Assembly (NCBI RefSeq): GCF_000797445.1
Contig: NZ_JSWF01000046.1
Coordinates: 34,026-98,025, forward strand
From: Lacinutrix jangbogonensis
GTDB lineage: Bacteria > Bacteroidota > Bacteroidia > Flavobacteriales > Flavobacteriaceae
Direction of reading: 5' to 3'
Length of the DNA: 64,000 bases
A program made the position numbers and the translations under genes. The notes beneath the pieces were generated by a model, which searched no databases, was not told the origin of the DNA, and saw only the letters and a list, made by a program, of their open reading frames with translations. Positions 1 to 7,769 of this stretch are shown piece by piece; position 1 is the first letter of the stretch; each line of letters opens with the position of its first letter.

Positions 1-303
1 TTCAACCAGATGCAATTCCCCGGAAACCATATTACACTAAATAATAATTATGGTGTAAATGGTGTCGTTGTATATTTCTCTGGTGCAGCTTACACCGCAT
101 TTGAATTAAGCGATCCTAACCATGCCCTTGCTTCTTGTTCGAGTTTGACAATTAGCGCACCTATTGCTACGTGTTCTTGCGACGACGGTAATTCTTACGA
201 AATTTTAAGTGGACAACGCGAAGAAGGTACAACAGGACAATTTTCGCTTATACCTTACCGTGTGGAAGTAAGCGGCAGCATTATTCGTGTTTTTAATAAT
301 TAG
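1..303 (+). CDS. Rieske-fold-like (putative lipo)protein, C-terminal part
   Basis: The reading frame is open from base 1, so the gene starts outside the window and only about 100 C-terminal residues are visible. The phrases FELSDPNH, SCSSLTI and CSCDDGNSYEILSGQ resemble the two metal-loop regions of Rieske proteins, but the Cys-x-His pairs needed for a [2Fe-2S] cluster are not present. Small Rieske-like lipoproteins of this kind are common in flavobacteria and their role is unknown. The start, and any lipoprotein signal, cannot be judged from here. The family call rests on pattern resemblance only. Confidence 0.5.
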   Translation, partial: FNQMQFPGNHITLNNNYGVNGVVVYFSGAAYTAFELSDPNHALASCSSLTISAPIATCSCDDGNSYEILSGQREEGTTGQFSLIPYRVEVSGSIIRVFNN

Positions 304-309
304 GGCAAA

Positions 310-337
310 TTTTTAACGCTTTTAATGGCGTTAAAAA
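310..337. other. Perfect 10-bp inverted repeat downstream of the first gene
   Basis: Arms TTTTTAACGC (310-319) and GCGTTAAAAA (328-337) are separated by 8 bases. The T run lies at the base of the 5' arm and no T tract follows the hairpin, so it does not look like a classical terminator. It may be an mRNA 3'-end stabilising hairpin. Confidence 0.4.
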
Positions 338-404
338 CCAGGCTATCCGTTATATCTTTTTATTCCTAAGGTCATAAAAAGGATGTCACTTCTATCCTTT
401 TCGC

Positions 405-434
405 AAAAAAAAGCGACATCACGTCGCTTTTTTT
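405..434. terminator. Bidirectional intrinsic terminator
   Basis: The stem AAAAAAAGCGAC / GTCGCTTTTTTT has a T run on both strands. It lies between the convergent first gene (plus) and the TonB receptor (minus), so it probably ends transcription from both sides. Confidence 0.8.
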
Positions 435-483
435 ATACTGAGTTATGATACTATTTCTTGTTCAAAATAACATCTATTGTTAT

Positions 484-2676
484 TTAAAATTTAAATGTTG
501 CGCCTACTAGAAAGTTTGTAGTTGCCTGTGGATAGTAACCAGCACCTTCAACTGTTGTTGTAGCACCTGGATTAGACCACGTATCATCGAAAGTAAAGTA
601 ATAACCATTAGAGACATATTCTTCTCCAAAAATATTGTTTACCAAACCAGAGAATAGAATAGACTTAAATATTTTATTGGTTTTAATCTCGTAGGTCACA
701 TTAAAATCATTTACAAAATAGCTTTCTAATTTAGACGTTTTCGAATCTGTATTTCCCATAAATTGCTCTCCAACATATTTGCTTAAAAACGATAGTTGTA
801 AGTTTTCTAAAGGCTGAAAAATTAATGCATTTGCAGCTACAACTTCTGGAGAAAACGAGATGTTTGTTTTTCCTAAGTTTACAAGAGCACCATCACGAGA
901 CACAATGGTTTCATCGTTTTTATTAGAGCTTAGCGTTACATTAGGCTGTAGAGAAAACTTATCGTTTATTTTAATAACAGCCTCTAGTTCTAATCCTAAA
1001 CGCGAACTATTACCAGAATTATTACGAATTGGAGAACCAGTATCATCAATAGCGCCAGTTAACACCAATTGCTCATTATATAACATATAATATGCATTCG
1101 CGTTAAAAACCAAGCTTGAACTTTTATATCTCCAACCTAATTCGAAATCATTAAGCTGTTCTGGTTTAACATCTGGATTACTTTCAAAATCACTTCTACT
1201 CGCTTCTCTATTCGCTCTAGCATAAGAGAAATAGAAATTATTTCTTTCATTTAAATTATACGATAATCCAGCTTTAGGATTAAAAAAACCAAAGGTTTTA
1301 TCGATTTCAAACAATACTAAATCTGAAGTTCTACCACTGGTATCATAATTTACGCTTCTGTATTGTAAATCTCCAAATAGACTCATTTTATCATTTAATT
1401 GGTAGGTTGCTTTAGCAAAAACACTAAAATCATACTTATCACCATCACCTTCATAATAACGATCTCTAATCTCGCTATTACTTGCAAATTGTGACCAAAT
1501 TACTTCCCCAAAATGATCTCCATGATAAGAACTATAAAATAAACCAGTACTAAGGTTTAACTTTTGATCTGTGTAATTAACGTTAGCATTTAGCACGTAG
1601 AAATTATTATCTAACCAGCGTCTTCTTATAACGTCTGTCTCATTTATTGTCTCTCCACCAATACTTATTTCTTGAAAACCATAAGTAGAAAAATCTTCAT
1701 CTTCTTTATACTGCTCAAAATAGCCGCGACCATAAGTATAGTTTAGACCTAAGTTTGTCGACCAGTTATTATTAATTTTCTCATTCCAATGCAGTTGATA
1801 GTGGTCTTGTCTATAATTATCCACCTCATTGTCGTAAAACTGTGTATTTCCGTCGTTGTCTGTGTATTCACCAGAAGGATTAAAAGTTCTATCATCTCTA
1901 AGTACGGTCTCATCAATCCCATTCCAAGCCTGATAAGTAACTTCATGACCTCCAAAAGTAACCGCTTTAATTTGTGTGTTATCGTCTACATAAGCACCTT
2001 GAAGGAAATACGATTTTAAATCTGAAGTTGCTCTATCTATATAACCATCAGAATTTATCTGCGATAAACGTCCTGAAATTTCAAAGTGATCGTTCATTAA
2101 CCCTGTACTGTATTTTACAGTATGCTTTCTTGTATTAAAACTACCAAAACTGTTTGAAATTTCTCCACTAGCCTGCTTTGCCACAGCATCTGTAAGTATA
2201 TTAATACTAGCTCCAAAAGCTCCCGAACCGTTTGTTGATGTTCCAACTCCACGCTGTAACTGTAGACTTTCTACCGAAGATGAGAAGTCTCCTAAATTTA
2301 CCCAAAACGTTCCTAAACTTTCAGAATCATTATAAGGAATACCATTAATGGTAATATTAGTCGATTGTGCACTCACTCCACGCACACGAATTCCTGTGTA
2401 ACCTACTCCTGCTCCAGCATCACTTGTAGTTACCACAGACGGTAAATAGTTTAAAAGAATAGGGATATCCTGACCAAGATTACGTTTTTCTAATTCTTCT
2501 TTAGAAACATTTGAGTGTGTAATTGGAGCATTTGCATCTACTCTAAGCGATTTGATTAAAACTTCATCTAGTGATTCAACTTTTGTAGAATCTTGGATAA
2601 TTTCTTGCGCAAAACCATTTAGCGTAATTGCAGTAAAAGCTAAAAATAAAGTTGTTTTTTTTAATATCATTGTCAT
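484..2676 (-). CDS. TonB-dependent outer-membrane receptor, TPP-riboswitch controlled (predicted thiamine uptake)
   Basis: The 730-residue protein has an N-terminal signal peptide ending ...LNGFAQ. A TonB-box-like and plug segment follows (about residues 35-165), with typical phrases GIRVRGVS, INGIPYND, LQLQRGVGTSTNGSGAFG and INILTD. The rest is a beta-barrel ending in aromatic KF. There is no CarboxypepD_reg extension, unlike the other two receptors in the window. The 5' leader carries a clear TPP riboswitch, so the likely cargo is thiamine or a thiamine phosphate or precursor, not iron. In Bacteroidota, riboswitch-controlled TonB receptors commonly pair with PnuT-type inner-membrane transporters, and a PnuC-family gene lies about 3 kb upstream on the same strand. 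The receptor assignment is firm. The substrate is inferred from regulation and context. Confidence 0.9.
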   Translation of the reverse strand: MTMILKKTTLFLAFTAITLNGFAQEIIQDSTKVESLDEVLIKSLRVDANAPITHSNVSKEELEKRNLGQDIPILLNYLPSVVTTSDAGAGVGYTGIRVRGVSAQSTNITINGIPYNDSESLGTFWVNLGDFSSSVESLQLQRGVGTSTNGSGAFGASINILTDAVAKQASGEISNSFGSFNTRKHTVKYSTGLMNDHFEISGRLSQINSDGYIDRATSDLKSYFLQGAYVDDNTQIKAVTFGGHEVTYQAWNGIDETVLRDDRTFNPSGEYTDNDGNTQFYDNEVDNYRQDHYQLHWNEKINNNWSTNLGLNYTYGRGYFEQYKEDEDFSTYGFQEISIGGETINETDVIRRRWLDNNFYVLNANVNYTDQKLNLSTGLFYSSYHGDHFGEVIWSQFASNSEIRDRYYEGDGDKYDFSVFAKATYQLNDKMSLFGDLQYRSVNYDTSGRTSDLVLFEIDKTFGFFNPKAGLSYNLNERNNFYFSYARANREASRSDFESNPDVKPEQLNDFELGWRYKSSSLVFNANAYYMLYNEQLVLTGAIDDTGSPIRNNSGNSSRLGLELEAVIKINDKFSLQPNVTLSSNKNDETIVSRDGALVNLGKTNISFSPEVVAANALIFQPLENLQLSFLSKYVGEQFMGNTDSKTSKLESYFVNDFNVTYEIKTNKIFKSILFSGLVNNIFGEEYVSNGYYFTFDDTWSNPGATTTVEGAGYYPQATTNFLVGATFKF

Positions 2677-2746
2677 TCGAAATACATTTAAATCACGAAT
2701 AAAAAGAGGTAATTATTCTATTATAATAATTAGTTTTTTGAAATAA

Positions 2747-2791
2747 CACCGTGAGATAGCAAAGTTGTTTTTAATAAAACCCCTCACAATG
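2747..2791 (-). promoter_or_regulatory. Leader hairpin between TPP riboswitch and receptor start (possible expression platform)
   Basis: On the minus strand, CATTGTGAG (2791-2783) can pair over 9 bp, including two G-U pairs, with CTCACGGTG (2755-2747). The hairpin sits between the aptamer and the start codon and is followed by TTATTTC, a weak U-rich stretch. It could be an attenuator or part of a switch structure. This is inferred from pairing only. Confidence 0.4.
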
Positions 2792-2799
2792 ACGATAGT

Positions 2800-2888
2800 A
2801 TTTCTTCAAATTCCTAAACAGCATTACCTGTTCTAGGTTCAATGGGTATGATCTCAGCCGTTTTTATGGCACCCCTTTTTTGAGAACA
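2800..2888 (-). promoter_or_regulatory. TPP (THI element) riboswitch
   Basis: Read on the minus strand, the leader contains the hallmark THI-box blocks in order: GGGGTGCC (2875-2868), GGCTGAGATCATACCC and TTGAACCTAGAACAG, then GTAATGCTGTT. The P5 stem AACAG/CTGTT and a P1 stem joining TTCTCAAA (about 2887) with TTTGAAGAA (about 2805) can be formed. The spacing and conserved bases match the TPP aptamer closely. It controls only the TonB receptor, because ArfB lies upstream and has its own stop at 2940. Such elements normally repress when TPP binds. Confidence 0.93.
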
Positions 2889-2891
2889 GTA

Positions 2892-2899
2892 CAAAGGTA
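2892..2899 (-). promoter_or_regulatory. Promoter -7 element (TACCTTTG) for the riboswitch-receptor unit
   Basis: TACCTTTG on the minus strand matches the Bacteroidota -7 consensus TAnnTTTG and would place the transcript start at the first base of the riboswitch P1 stem. A good -33 TTTG is not evident. A 13-bp palindrome, ATTAGAATCTAAT, lies at 2918-2930 in the -33 region. Confidence 0.65.
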
Positions 2900-2939
2900 A
2901 GTCTCTTTTTTTAAATTATTAGAATCTAATAACTAATTT

Positions 2940-3347
2940 TTAATCTAAGTTTGGTTTACGCCTGTTTGCCTTTCGTTCAGAATTAACACGTTTTTTTTTA
3001 AGCCTTTTAAAAATTACAGCCCTGGGAGTTTTAGTAGGAATTCGCTTTTTTTCTAAGTACAAAGCGGTTTTAAGCAATTGGATTGTTCTAACAATAGCTA
3101 TATTTTTGTTTCTATGCTGACTTCTACTTTCTCCACATTGAAGTATCAATAAACCTAACTTGGTTATTCTGCTAGATAATTTATAAAGAATGACTTCTTT
3201 TTGTTTTTTATTTAAAACTAAAGAGTCTTGGATATTAAACGACAATTCAATTTTAGAAGACACTTTATTTACGTGTTGTCCTCCTGCTCCAGAGCTTCTT
3301 ATTCCTTTAAACTTGAATTCTTTAATAAGCGCTTCTTGCTTAAACAT
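2940..3347 (-). CDS. arfB: Alternative ribosome-rescue factor ArfB (aminoacyl-tRNA hydrolase)
   Basis: The 135-residue protein belongs to the class I release-factor family. It has the catalytic GGQ motif (SSGAGGQHVNKVSSKIEL, about residues 18-35) and a very basic C-terminal tail (KRLKKKRVNSERKANRRK) of the kind ArfB inserts into the mRNA channel of stalled ribosomes to release the peptide. It lacks the codon-recognition domain of RF1/RF2, as expected. The reading frame is open farther upstream, but ATG at 3347 fits the family length and overlaps the DUF4301 stop by one base (TAATG), which suggests translational coupling. Confidence 0.9.
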   Translation of the reverse strand: MFKQEALIKEFKFKGIRSSGAGGQHVNKVSSKIELSFNIQDSLVLNKKQKEVILYKLSSRITKLGLLILQCGESRSQHRNKNIAIVRTIQLLKTALYLEKKRIPTKTPRAVIFKRLKKKRVNSERKANRRKPNLD

Positions 3348-4897
3348 TATAATTGATGTGGTGCCTTTAATAAATCTGTAACTGCTTTTACAGGATTGAA
3401 TGTAACTAGAGGCACTTCTACAAAAATGGTATTCCAATTTGCCATACTGCCATTCCAAAGTCCAGGAGATTCAAGTGCCTTAATATCTTTACCTGTTTTG
3501 GTTTTCATTGTAATAAATCCAGTTTTTGAATCTACAAACTTAGAAAGATCAAATTTTTCACCTTTGTAATCTTTAATAGCACAAACTAAATCTACAGGAT
3601 TAAAATGCGTAGCATTTTTTAGAATACTTTTTTGGTCTTTATTCTTTTTATCTATTTGTGCGGATTCAACTATTTGCAATGAGATTTTACCACTTTCATC
3701 TTTAACCCAAAATGGTCCTCCACCTGGCTCACCTTCATTTCTAACCATCCCACAAACTCGAATAGGTCTATTAAGTTTGTTTTTGAGATATTCTACTTGA
3801 TATTTTTGAGAGTATTTCTCGAACTCGTTAGAGATAATAACATTTAATTTTTTTCTTAAAAACCGTGCTATCTCAATAAGTTTATCTTCGGAAAGCAACT
3901 CTGATTCTAATTGTTTTAAATAGCAAAAAGCTTGCTGTTGTACTTTAAGCAGAATACCTGCTAAAATTTTTTTATATTTTGCTACCTCAAATTCATATTT
4001 ATAAACTACAACATTATCTATGTTTTTTATAAAAATAACATCTGCATCTAAATCGTTTAAATTAGCTAATAATGCTCCATGACCAGATGGTCTAAAATGT
4101 AAAGAACCATCAACATCTTCTAAAGGTTCATTTTTTGTTGTTACAGCAATAGTATCTGTTTCTTCTTTTTGATATGAATAGGAAATATTAAATTTAGTGC
4201 TGGTTTTATGCTCTACAATGGATTGGATGCGCATAAATTCGTTATCAAATATGTTTCTATAAATTTCTGAAATCGTAAAATGAATAGCGGCCAGATTATT
4301 TGAAGTAGCATACAATGATGCTTCAAACAAATGCTCTTCGAAAGCAGTAGCAATATGATCTTTATATTTATGAAACGGCAACAATCCTTTTGGAGAAAAA
4401 CTATAGTTTAGTTGCTCTTCATTAAGCATTATTTTTATAAATTCTATCGCTTTTAAATCTGCGGTTAATGCATCAAATTCTAAAACATGTTTCTTAACTT
4501 CTTTAAGAACTATATCGTAAAAAGGAAACTTTTCAACACCTACTACAAATATGGATAAATTGTTTGCTTTATGTTTATTTATATAACTGTTTATGGTATC
4601 CTTTTTAGGGTTATAAGTATCTAAAAACTCGAATAAAAACTTAAACATTCTAGTTGCGGCACCAGATGCCGGAACAAATTTTAAAACTTTAAGATCCTCT
4701 TTTTGCTCATCGTAAAACGTTGAATATTCGTTCTTTTTTTCTTCAGAAATATTTAATATTCCATGACCTAAAATGGCAGCAGATTCTAAATTAATACAAG
4801 GCAGTCCATGTTTGAAAATTTCAATTTGCTTTAAAACTTTTTTAGTTGTTAGGCCTTTATCTTTTATCTGTTTTACTTGTGTTGTGGTGAAATTCAA
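3347..4897 (-). CDS. DUF4301 family protein, possibly a UGP-like nucleotidyltransferase fold
   Basis: This 516-residue cytoplasmic protein fits DUF4301, a family with no assigned function. Several stretches resemble UDP-sugar pyrophosphorylases: VPASGAATRMFK (about 75-86) like the G-G-x-GTRM nucleotide loop, FRPSGHGALLANLNDLDAD (about 268-286) like the PPGHG uridine-binding loop, IFIKNIDNVV (about 289-298) like the (N/D)xDN metal site, and GGGPFWV (about 390). The visible start is TTG at 4897, overlapping the TGA stop of the kinase gene; the next Met is far inside. TTGA coupling to the kinase suggests a shared pathway. The DUF label is fairly sure. The enzymatic idea is my inference. Confidence 0.75.
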   Translation of the reverse strand: MNFTTTQVKQIKDKGLTTKKVLKQIEIFKHGLPCINLESAAILGHGILNISEEKKNEYSTFYDEQKEDLKVLKFVPASGAATRMFKFLFEFLDTYNPKKDTINSYINKHKANNLSIFVVGVEKFPFYDIVLKEVKKHVLEFDALTADLKAIEFIKIMLNEEQLNYSFSPKGLLPFHKYKDHIATAFEEHLFEASLYATSNNLAAIHFTISEIYRNIFDNEFMRIQSIVEHKTSTKFNISYSYQKEETDTIAVTTKNEPLEDVDGSLHFRPSGHGALLANLNDLDADVIFIKNIDNVVVYKYEFEVAKYKKILAGILLKVQQQAFCYLKQLESELLSEDKLIEIARFLRKKLNVIISNEFEKYSQKYQVEYLKNKLNRPIRVCGMVRNEGEPGGGPFWVKDESGKISLQIVESAQIDKKNKDQKSILKNATHFNPVDLVCAIKDYKGEKFDLSKFVDSKTGFITMKTKTGKDIKALESPGLWNGSMANWNTIFVEVPLVTFNPVKAVTDLLKAPHQL

Positions 4898-5463
4898 TTT
4901 TTATTTTCTATTAATTTATTTATATGTTTTACAGCAGTTTCGAGACGTTCATTTTTACTACCTTTTAGCAAAACATAAGGCCTGTTATACTTTTTTAGGG
5001 TTGTTTCAAAAACTTTAAACATGGCCTCTCTTTCTTGAGGCTTGTCTCTTAAATCATCTGCTTCCCAAGGTGTATCAATATACGTTAAAAAATATAAATC
5101 ATAAGTGTTTTCTAATGCATATTTTGCCAAAATAGGATCGCAACTTCCTGAATAATAAGTTTCAGAATAGACCTTTGTTTCTAGCAAATCTGTATCGCAA
5201 ATTAATACTGAATCTGTTTTTTTTGCTAATTTATTTTCTAAAGATATTTGCCCTTCCGCAATGGGTAGTAAATCTTTTAACTCGCAAGTTTTTCGTTCGT
5301 TATTCCATTTGTTTTGAAGATATTCACGAGCATATTCACCAACCCAAACCGAGTTATAATAGTGTGCTAATTGTTTAGCTAATGTTGTTTTTCCTGTAGA
5401 TTCTGGACCAAACAAGACTACTTTTTGGCAATTTGCAGGTTGTTGTCTATACTTTTTTTCCAT
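4894..5463 (-). CDS. NadR-like P-loop nucleoside kinase (ribosylnicotinamide or thiamine kinase)
   Basis: The protein has 189 residues. Walker A is GPESTGKTTLAKQLA (about 19-33), followed by VWVGEYAREYL and a Walker B-like VLICDTDLLETKVYSE (about 86-101), as in the ribosylnicotinamide kinase domain of NadR. The NMN adenylyltransferase domain of full NadR is absent. The start overlaps the end of the PnuC-type transporter gene by 46 bases in another frame, and its stop overlaps the DUF4301 start. PnuC-type carriers work by coupling uptake to phosphorylation by such a kinase. With a thiamine-binding protein in the same operon, thiamine is a plausible substrate. Nicotinamide riboside is the alternative. 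Confidence 0.85.
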   Translation of the reverse strand: MEKKYRQQPANCQKVVLFGPESTGKTTLAKQLAHYYNSVWVGEYAREYLQNKWNNERKTCELKDLLPIAEGQISLENKLAKKTDSVLICDTDLLETKVYSETYYSGSCDPILAKYALENTYDLYFLTYIDTPWEADDLRDKPQEREAMFKVFETTLKKYNRPYVLLKGSKNERLETAVKHINKLIENKN

Positions 5464-6056
5464 TGTAAATAACCTTGAATAGCTAAAATTGTAAATATAA
5501 AATATTGAAGCGATAAGATGCCTAAACCTCTATAAGCGTATAATGGTACTGTTATTATATTTGCAATAATCCACAGTGTCCAGTTTTCTAATTTCTTTGT
5601 TGCCATATACCACATAGCGGTAAAGAAAATTCCTGAAGTAAATATATCAATATAGTTTGGTATTTGTATTGAATAATTATATGCTTTGTAAACTAAATAG
5701 GTAACAAACATGGTTACAAAAAACAAGACAAAACCGATTAATTTTTCTCGGGTATTTGTCCTAGAAATAGGAACCAAATATTTATCATCACGCTTTCTAG
5801 ACCAATTCCACCAGCCATAAACACTCATAACAGAGTAGTAAAAATTAATCATCATATCACCAAAATATTCTGCTTTATATAGCAGGTAAACAGTAATTAC
5901 CGTTGCTACTAGTCCAGTAGGATAAACTAAAATGTTTTCTCTTTTTGCAAAAATTACACTTGCTATACCGAAGACAAATGCCAATGCTTCTAGAGTTAAA
6001 TCGGTAGTTGTTACATTTTTGTAAGCATCGAGAAAAAAATCAAAAACTTGGCTCAT
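5418..6056 (-). CDS. pnuC: PnuC/PnuT-family vitamin transporter (inner membrane)
   Basis: This 212-residue protein has about seven hydrophobic segments and the family signature around MSVYGWWNWSRK (about residues 78-89). PnuC proteins carry nicotinamide riboside; the PnuT branch carries thiamine by facilitated diffusion with metabolic trapping. The neighbouring thiamine-binding protein gene (17-base overlap upstream), the kinase gene (46-base overlap downstream) and a riboswitch-controlled TonB receptor nearby favour thiamine. Sequence alone does not let me separate the two subfamilies, so the symbol denotes the family only. Confidence 0.88.
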   Translation of the reverse strand: MSQVFDFFLDAYKNVTTTDLTLEALAFVFGIASVIFAKRENILVYPTGLVATVITVYLLYKAEYFGDMMINFYYSVMSVYGWWNWSRKRDDKYLVPISRTNTREKLIGFVLFFVTMFVTYLVYKAYNYSIQIPNYIDIFTSGIFFTAMWYMATKKLENWTLWIIANIITVPLYAYRGLGILSLQYFIFTILAIQGYLQWKKSIDNNLQIAKK

Positions 6057-6300
6057 AATTACTTCTATCGGTTTTAACTATTTTAATTGTGAGCACACAA
6101 ATATCTTGATTCTCGAAAGATGATTTAATCGTTTCGGTTAAAAAAGGCATTAATGTATTATAATCACCATAAATTTGAGTACTTAACGGGTTCTCTAAAA
6201 CCGTGAATTCTGAATCACGAAGTACTTTTATAAAGTCTATAACGTGTATTTCATAATCATCTTGCAATGGTGATAATGTTAGGTCTACTGAAATATTCAT
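6040..6300 (-). CDS. Thiamine-binding protein, MTH1187/YkoF family
   Basis: This small cytoplasmic protein (86 residues) matches the MTH1187/YkoF-like (DUF77) fold: ISVDLTLSPLQDD at the N-terminus, a central NPLSTQIYGDYNTLMPFL and the closing strand ICVLTIKIVKTDR. Family members bind thiamine or hydroxymethylpyrimidine-type ligands, and in other bacteria YkoF sits with thiamine transport genes. Here it directly precedes the PnuC-type transporter and overlaps it by 17 bases. It may buffer or deliver imported thiamine. The fold call is good. Ligand binding is inferred from the family. Confidence 0.8.
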   Translation of the reverse strand: MNISVDLTLSPLQDDYEIHVIDFIKVLRDSEFTVLENPLSTQIYGDYNTLMPFLTETIKSSFENQDICVLTIKIVKTDRSNYEPSF

Positions 6301-6301
6301 A

Positions 6302-7012
6302 TCATCTTTTTATCTTATTAAAAAAGCTTTCATCTTCTTCAAAAGCAGTTCCAATAACAACTAAATCTGCTCCAGCATTAAATGCTTTGTCTATTGCAAA
6401 TTTACTTCTAATCCCTCCACCAACTATTAAAGGAATATTAATTTCTGCTTTTACAGCTTTAATTACTGCTTCTTGAACCTCATGTTTTGCTCCACTTCCT
6501 GCTTCCAAATAAACTAACTGCATACCTAACAATTGTGCTGCTTTTGCTGTATCTACAATTTCTTGTGTGTTTTTTAAAGGCTCCGTATTTGTAACCTTTT
6601 GTGTTGCTGTTTCTTTTTGACCATCTATTAAAATATATCCTGTTGGAATGATTTCTAAATCGCTATTTCTCAATTTTGAAACGGCTTTTACATGCTGCCC
6701 AATTAAGTATTCAGGATTTCTACCAGATACTAATGACAAAAACAAAATAGCATCTGCTTGATTAGAGATTTGAGTAACGTCTCCAGGAAACAAAACAATT
6801 GGTAAACTAGTTAATGGCTTTATAGCTGAAATTAATGCTTCCGTAGCATGCGCTTCTACTGTACTTCCTCCAATAAATATATGTGAAGCAATAGATTTGT
6901 TAACTTTAGCTATAAATTGCGATGCCTTTTTTAAATTAAACACATCAGGATCTATTAAAACGGCTAAGTTTTGTTTTTCTGACGTTTTTATATGTTCTAA
7001 AATAGTCTTCAT
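6302..7012 (-). CDS. Geranylgeranylglyceryl phosphate synthase-like protein (PcrB/GGGPS family)
   Basis: This 236-residue TIM-barrel protein has LAVLIDPDVFNLKKA at strand 1, FIGGSTVEAHATE, IVLFPGDVTQIS, TGYILIDGQK, YLEAGSGA (about 168) and the phosphate-binding IVGGGIRSKFAIDKAFNAGADLVVIGTAFEED near the C-terminus. These are the family's residues for binding glycerol-1-phosphate and a polyprenyl diphosphate. Bacteroidota carry group II enzymes related to the archaeal ether-lipid enzyme. The product in bacteria is a prenylglyceryl phosphate of unclear fate. It starts one base after the PPTase stop, and the thiamine-binding gene starts one base after its own stop. Confidence 0.88.
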   Translation of the reverse strand: MKTILEHIKTSEKQNLAVLIDPDVFNLKKASQFIAKVNKSIASHIFIGGSTVEAHATEALISAIKPLTSLPIVLFPGDVTQISNQADAILFLSLVSGRNPEYLIGQHVKAVSKLRNSDLEIIPTGYILIDGQKETATQKVTNTEPLKNTQEIVDTAKAAQLLGMQLVYLEAGSGAKHEVQEAVIKAVKAEINIPLIVGGGIRSKFAIDKAFNAGADLVVIGTAFEEDESFFNKIKR

Positions 7013-7013
7013 A

Positions 7014-7640
<627 letters not shown>

Positions 7641-7663
7641 TTAATATTCTAAATGTTATTGAT

Positions 7664-7671
7664 TATCTTTG
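7664..7671 (+). promoter_or_regulatory. Promoter -7 element (TATCTTTG) for ahcY, with leader hairpin
   Basis: TATCTTTG matches TAnnTTTG, with a TTTA at 7640-7643 about 20 bases upstream as an imperfect -33. The leader of about 95 bases begins with a small hairpin, TCGCC-TAA-GGCGA (7674-7686). I see no SAM or SAH riboswitch pattern in it. Confidence 0.65.
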
Positions 7672-7769
7672 CATCGCCTAAGGCGAATTTGGCATTTTTT
7701 GATGTAGCTAATTTAGTTATTTAAGCCATAAACCCAAAGACAAGTATAATTTAAAAAGAAATAAACACT

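Noticed and set aside
484..2676. Siderophore receptor assignment for the first TonB receptor
   Set aside because: The barrel alone resembles many iron-complex receptors, but the TPP riboswitch in its leader argues for thiamine-related cargo.
4773..5018. 81-codon plus-strand frame across the DUF4301/kinase junction
   Set aside because: It overlaps two well-supported minus-strand genes and has no domain or signal logic.
7672..7769. Possible SAM or SAH riboswitch in the ahcY leader
   Set aside because: Only a 5-bp hairpin (TCGCC/GGCGA) is present. The conserved cores of SAM-I, SAM-II or SAH elements are not visible.
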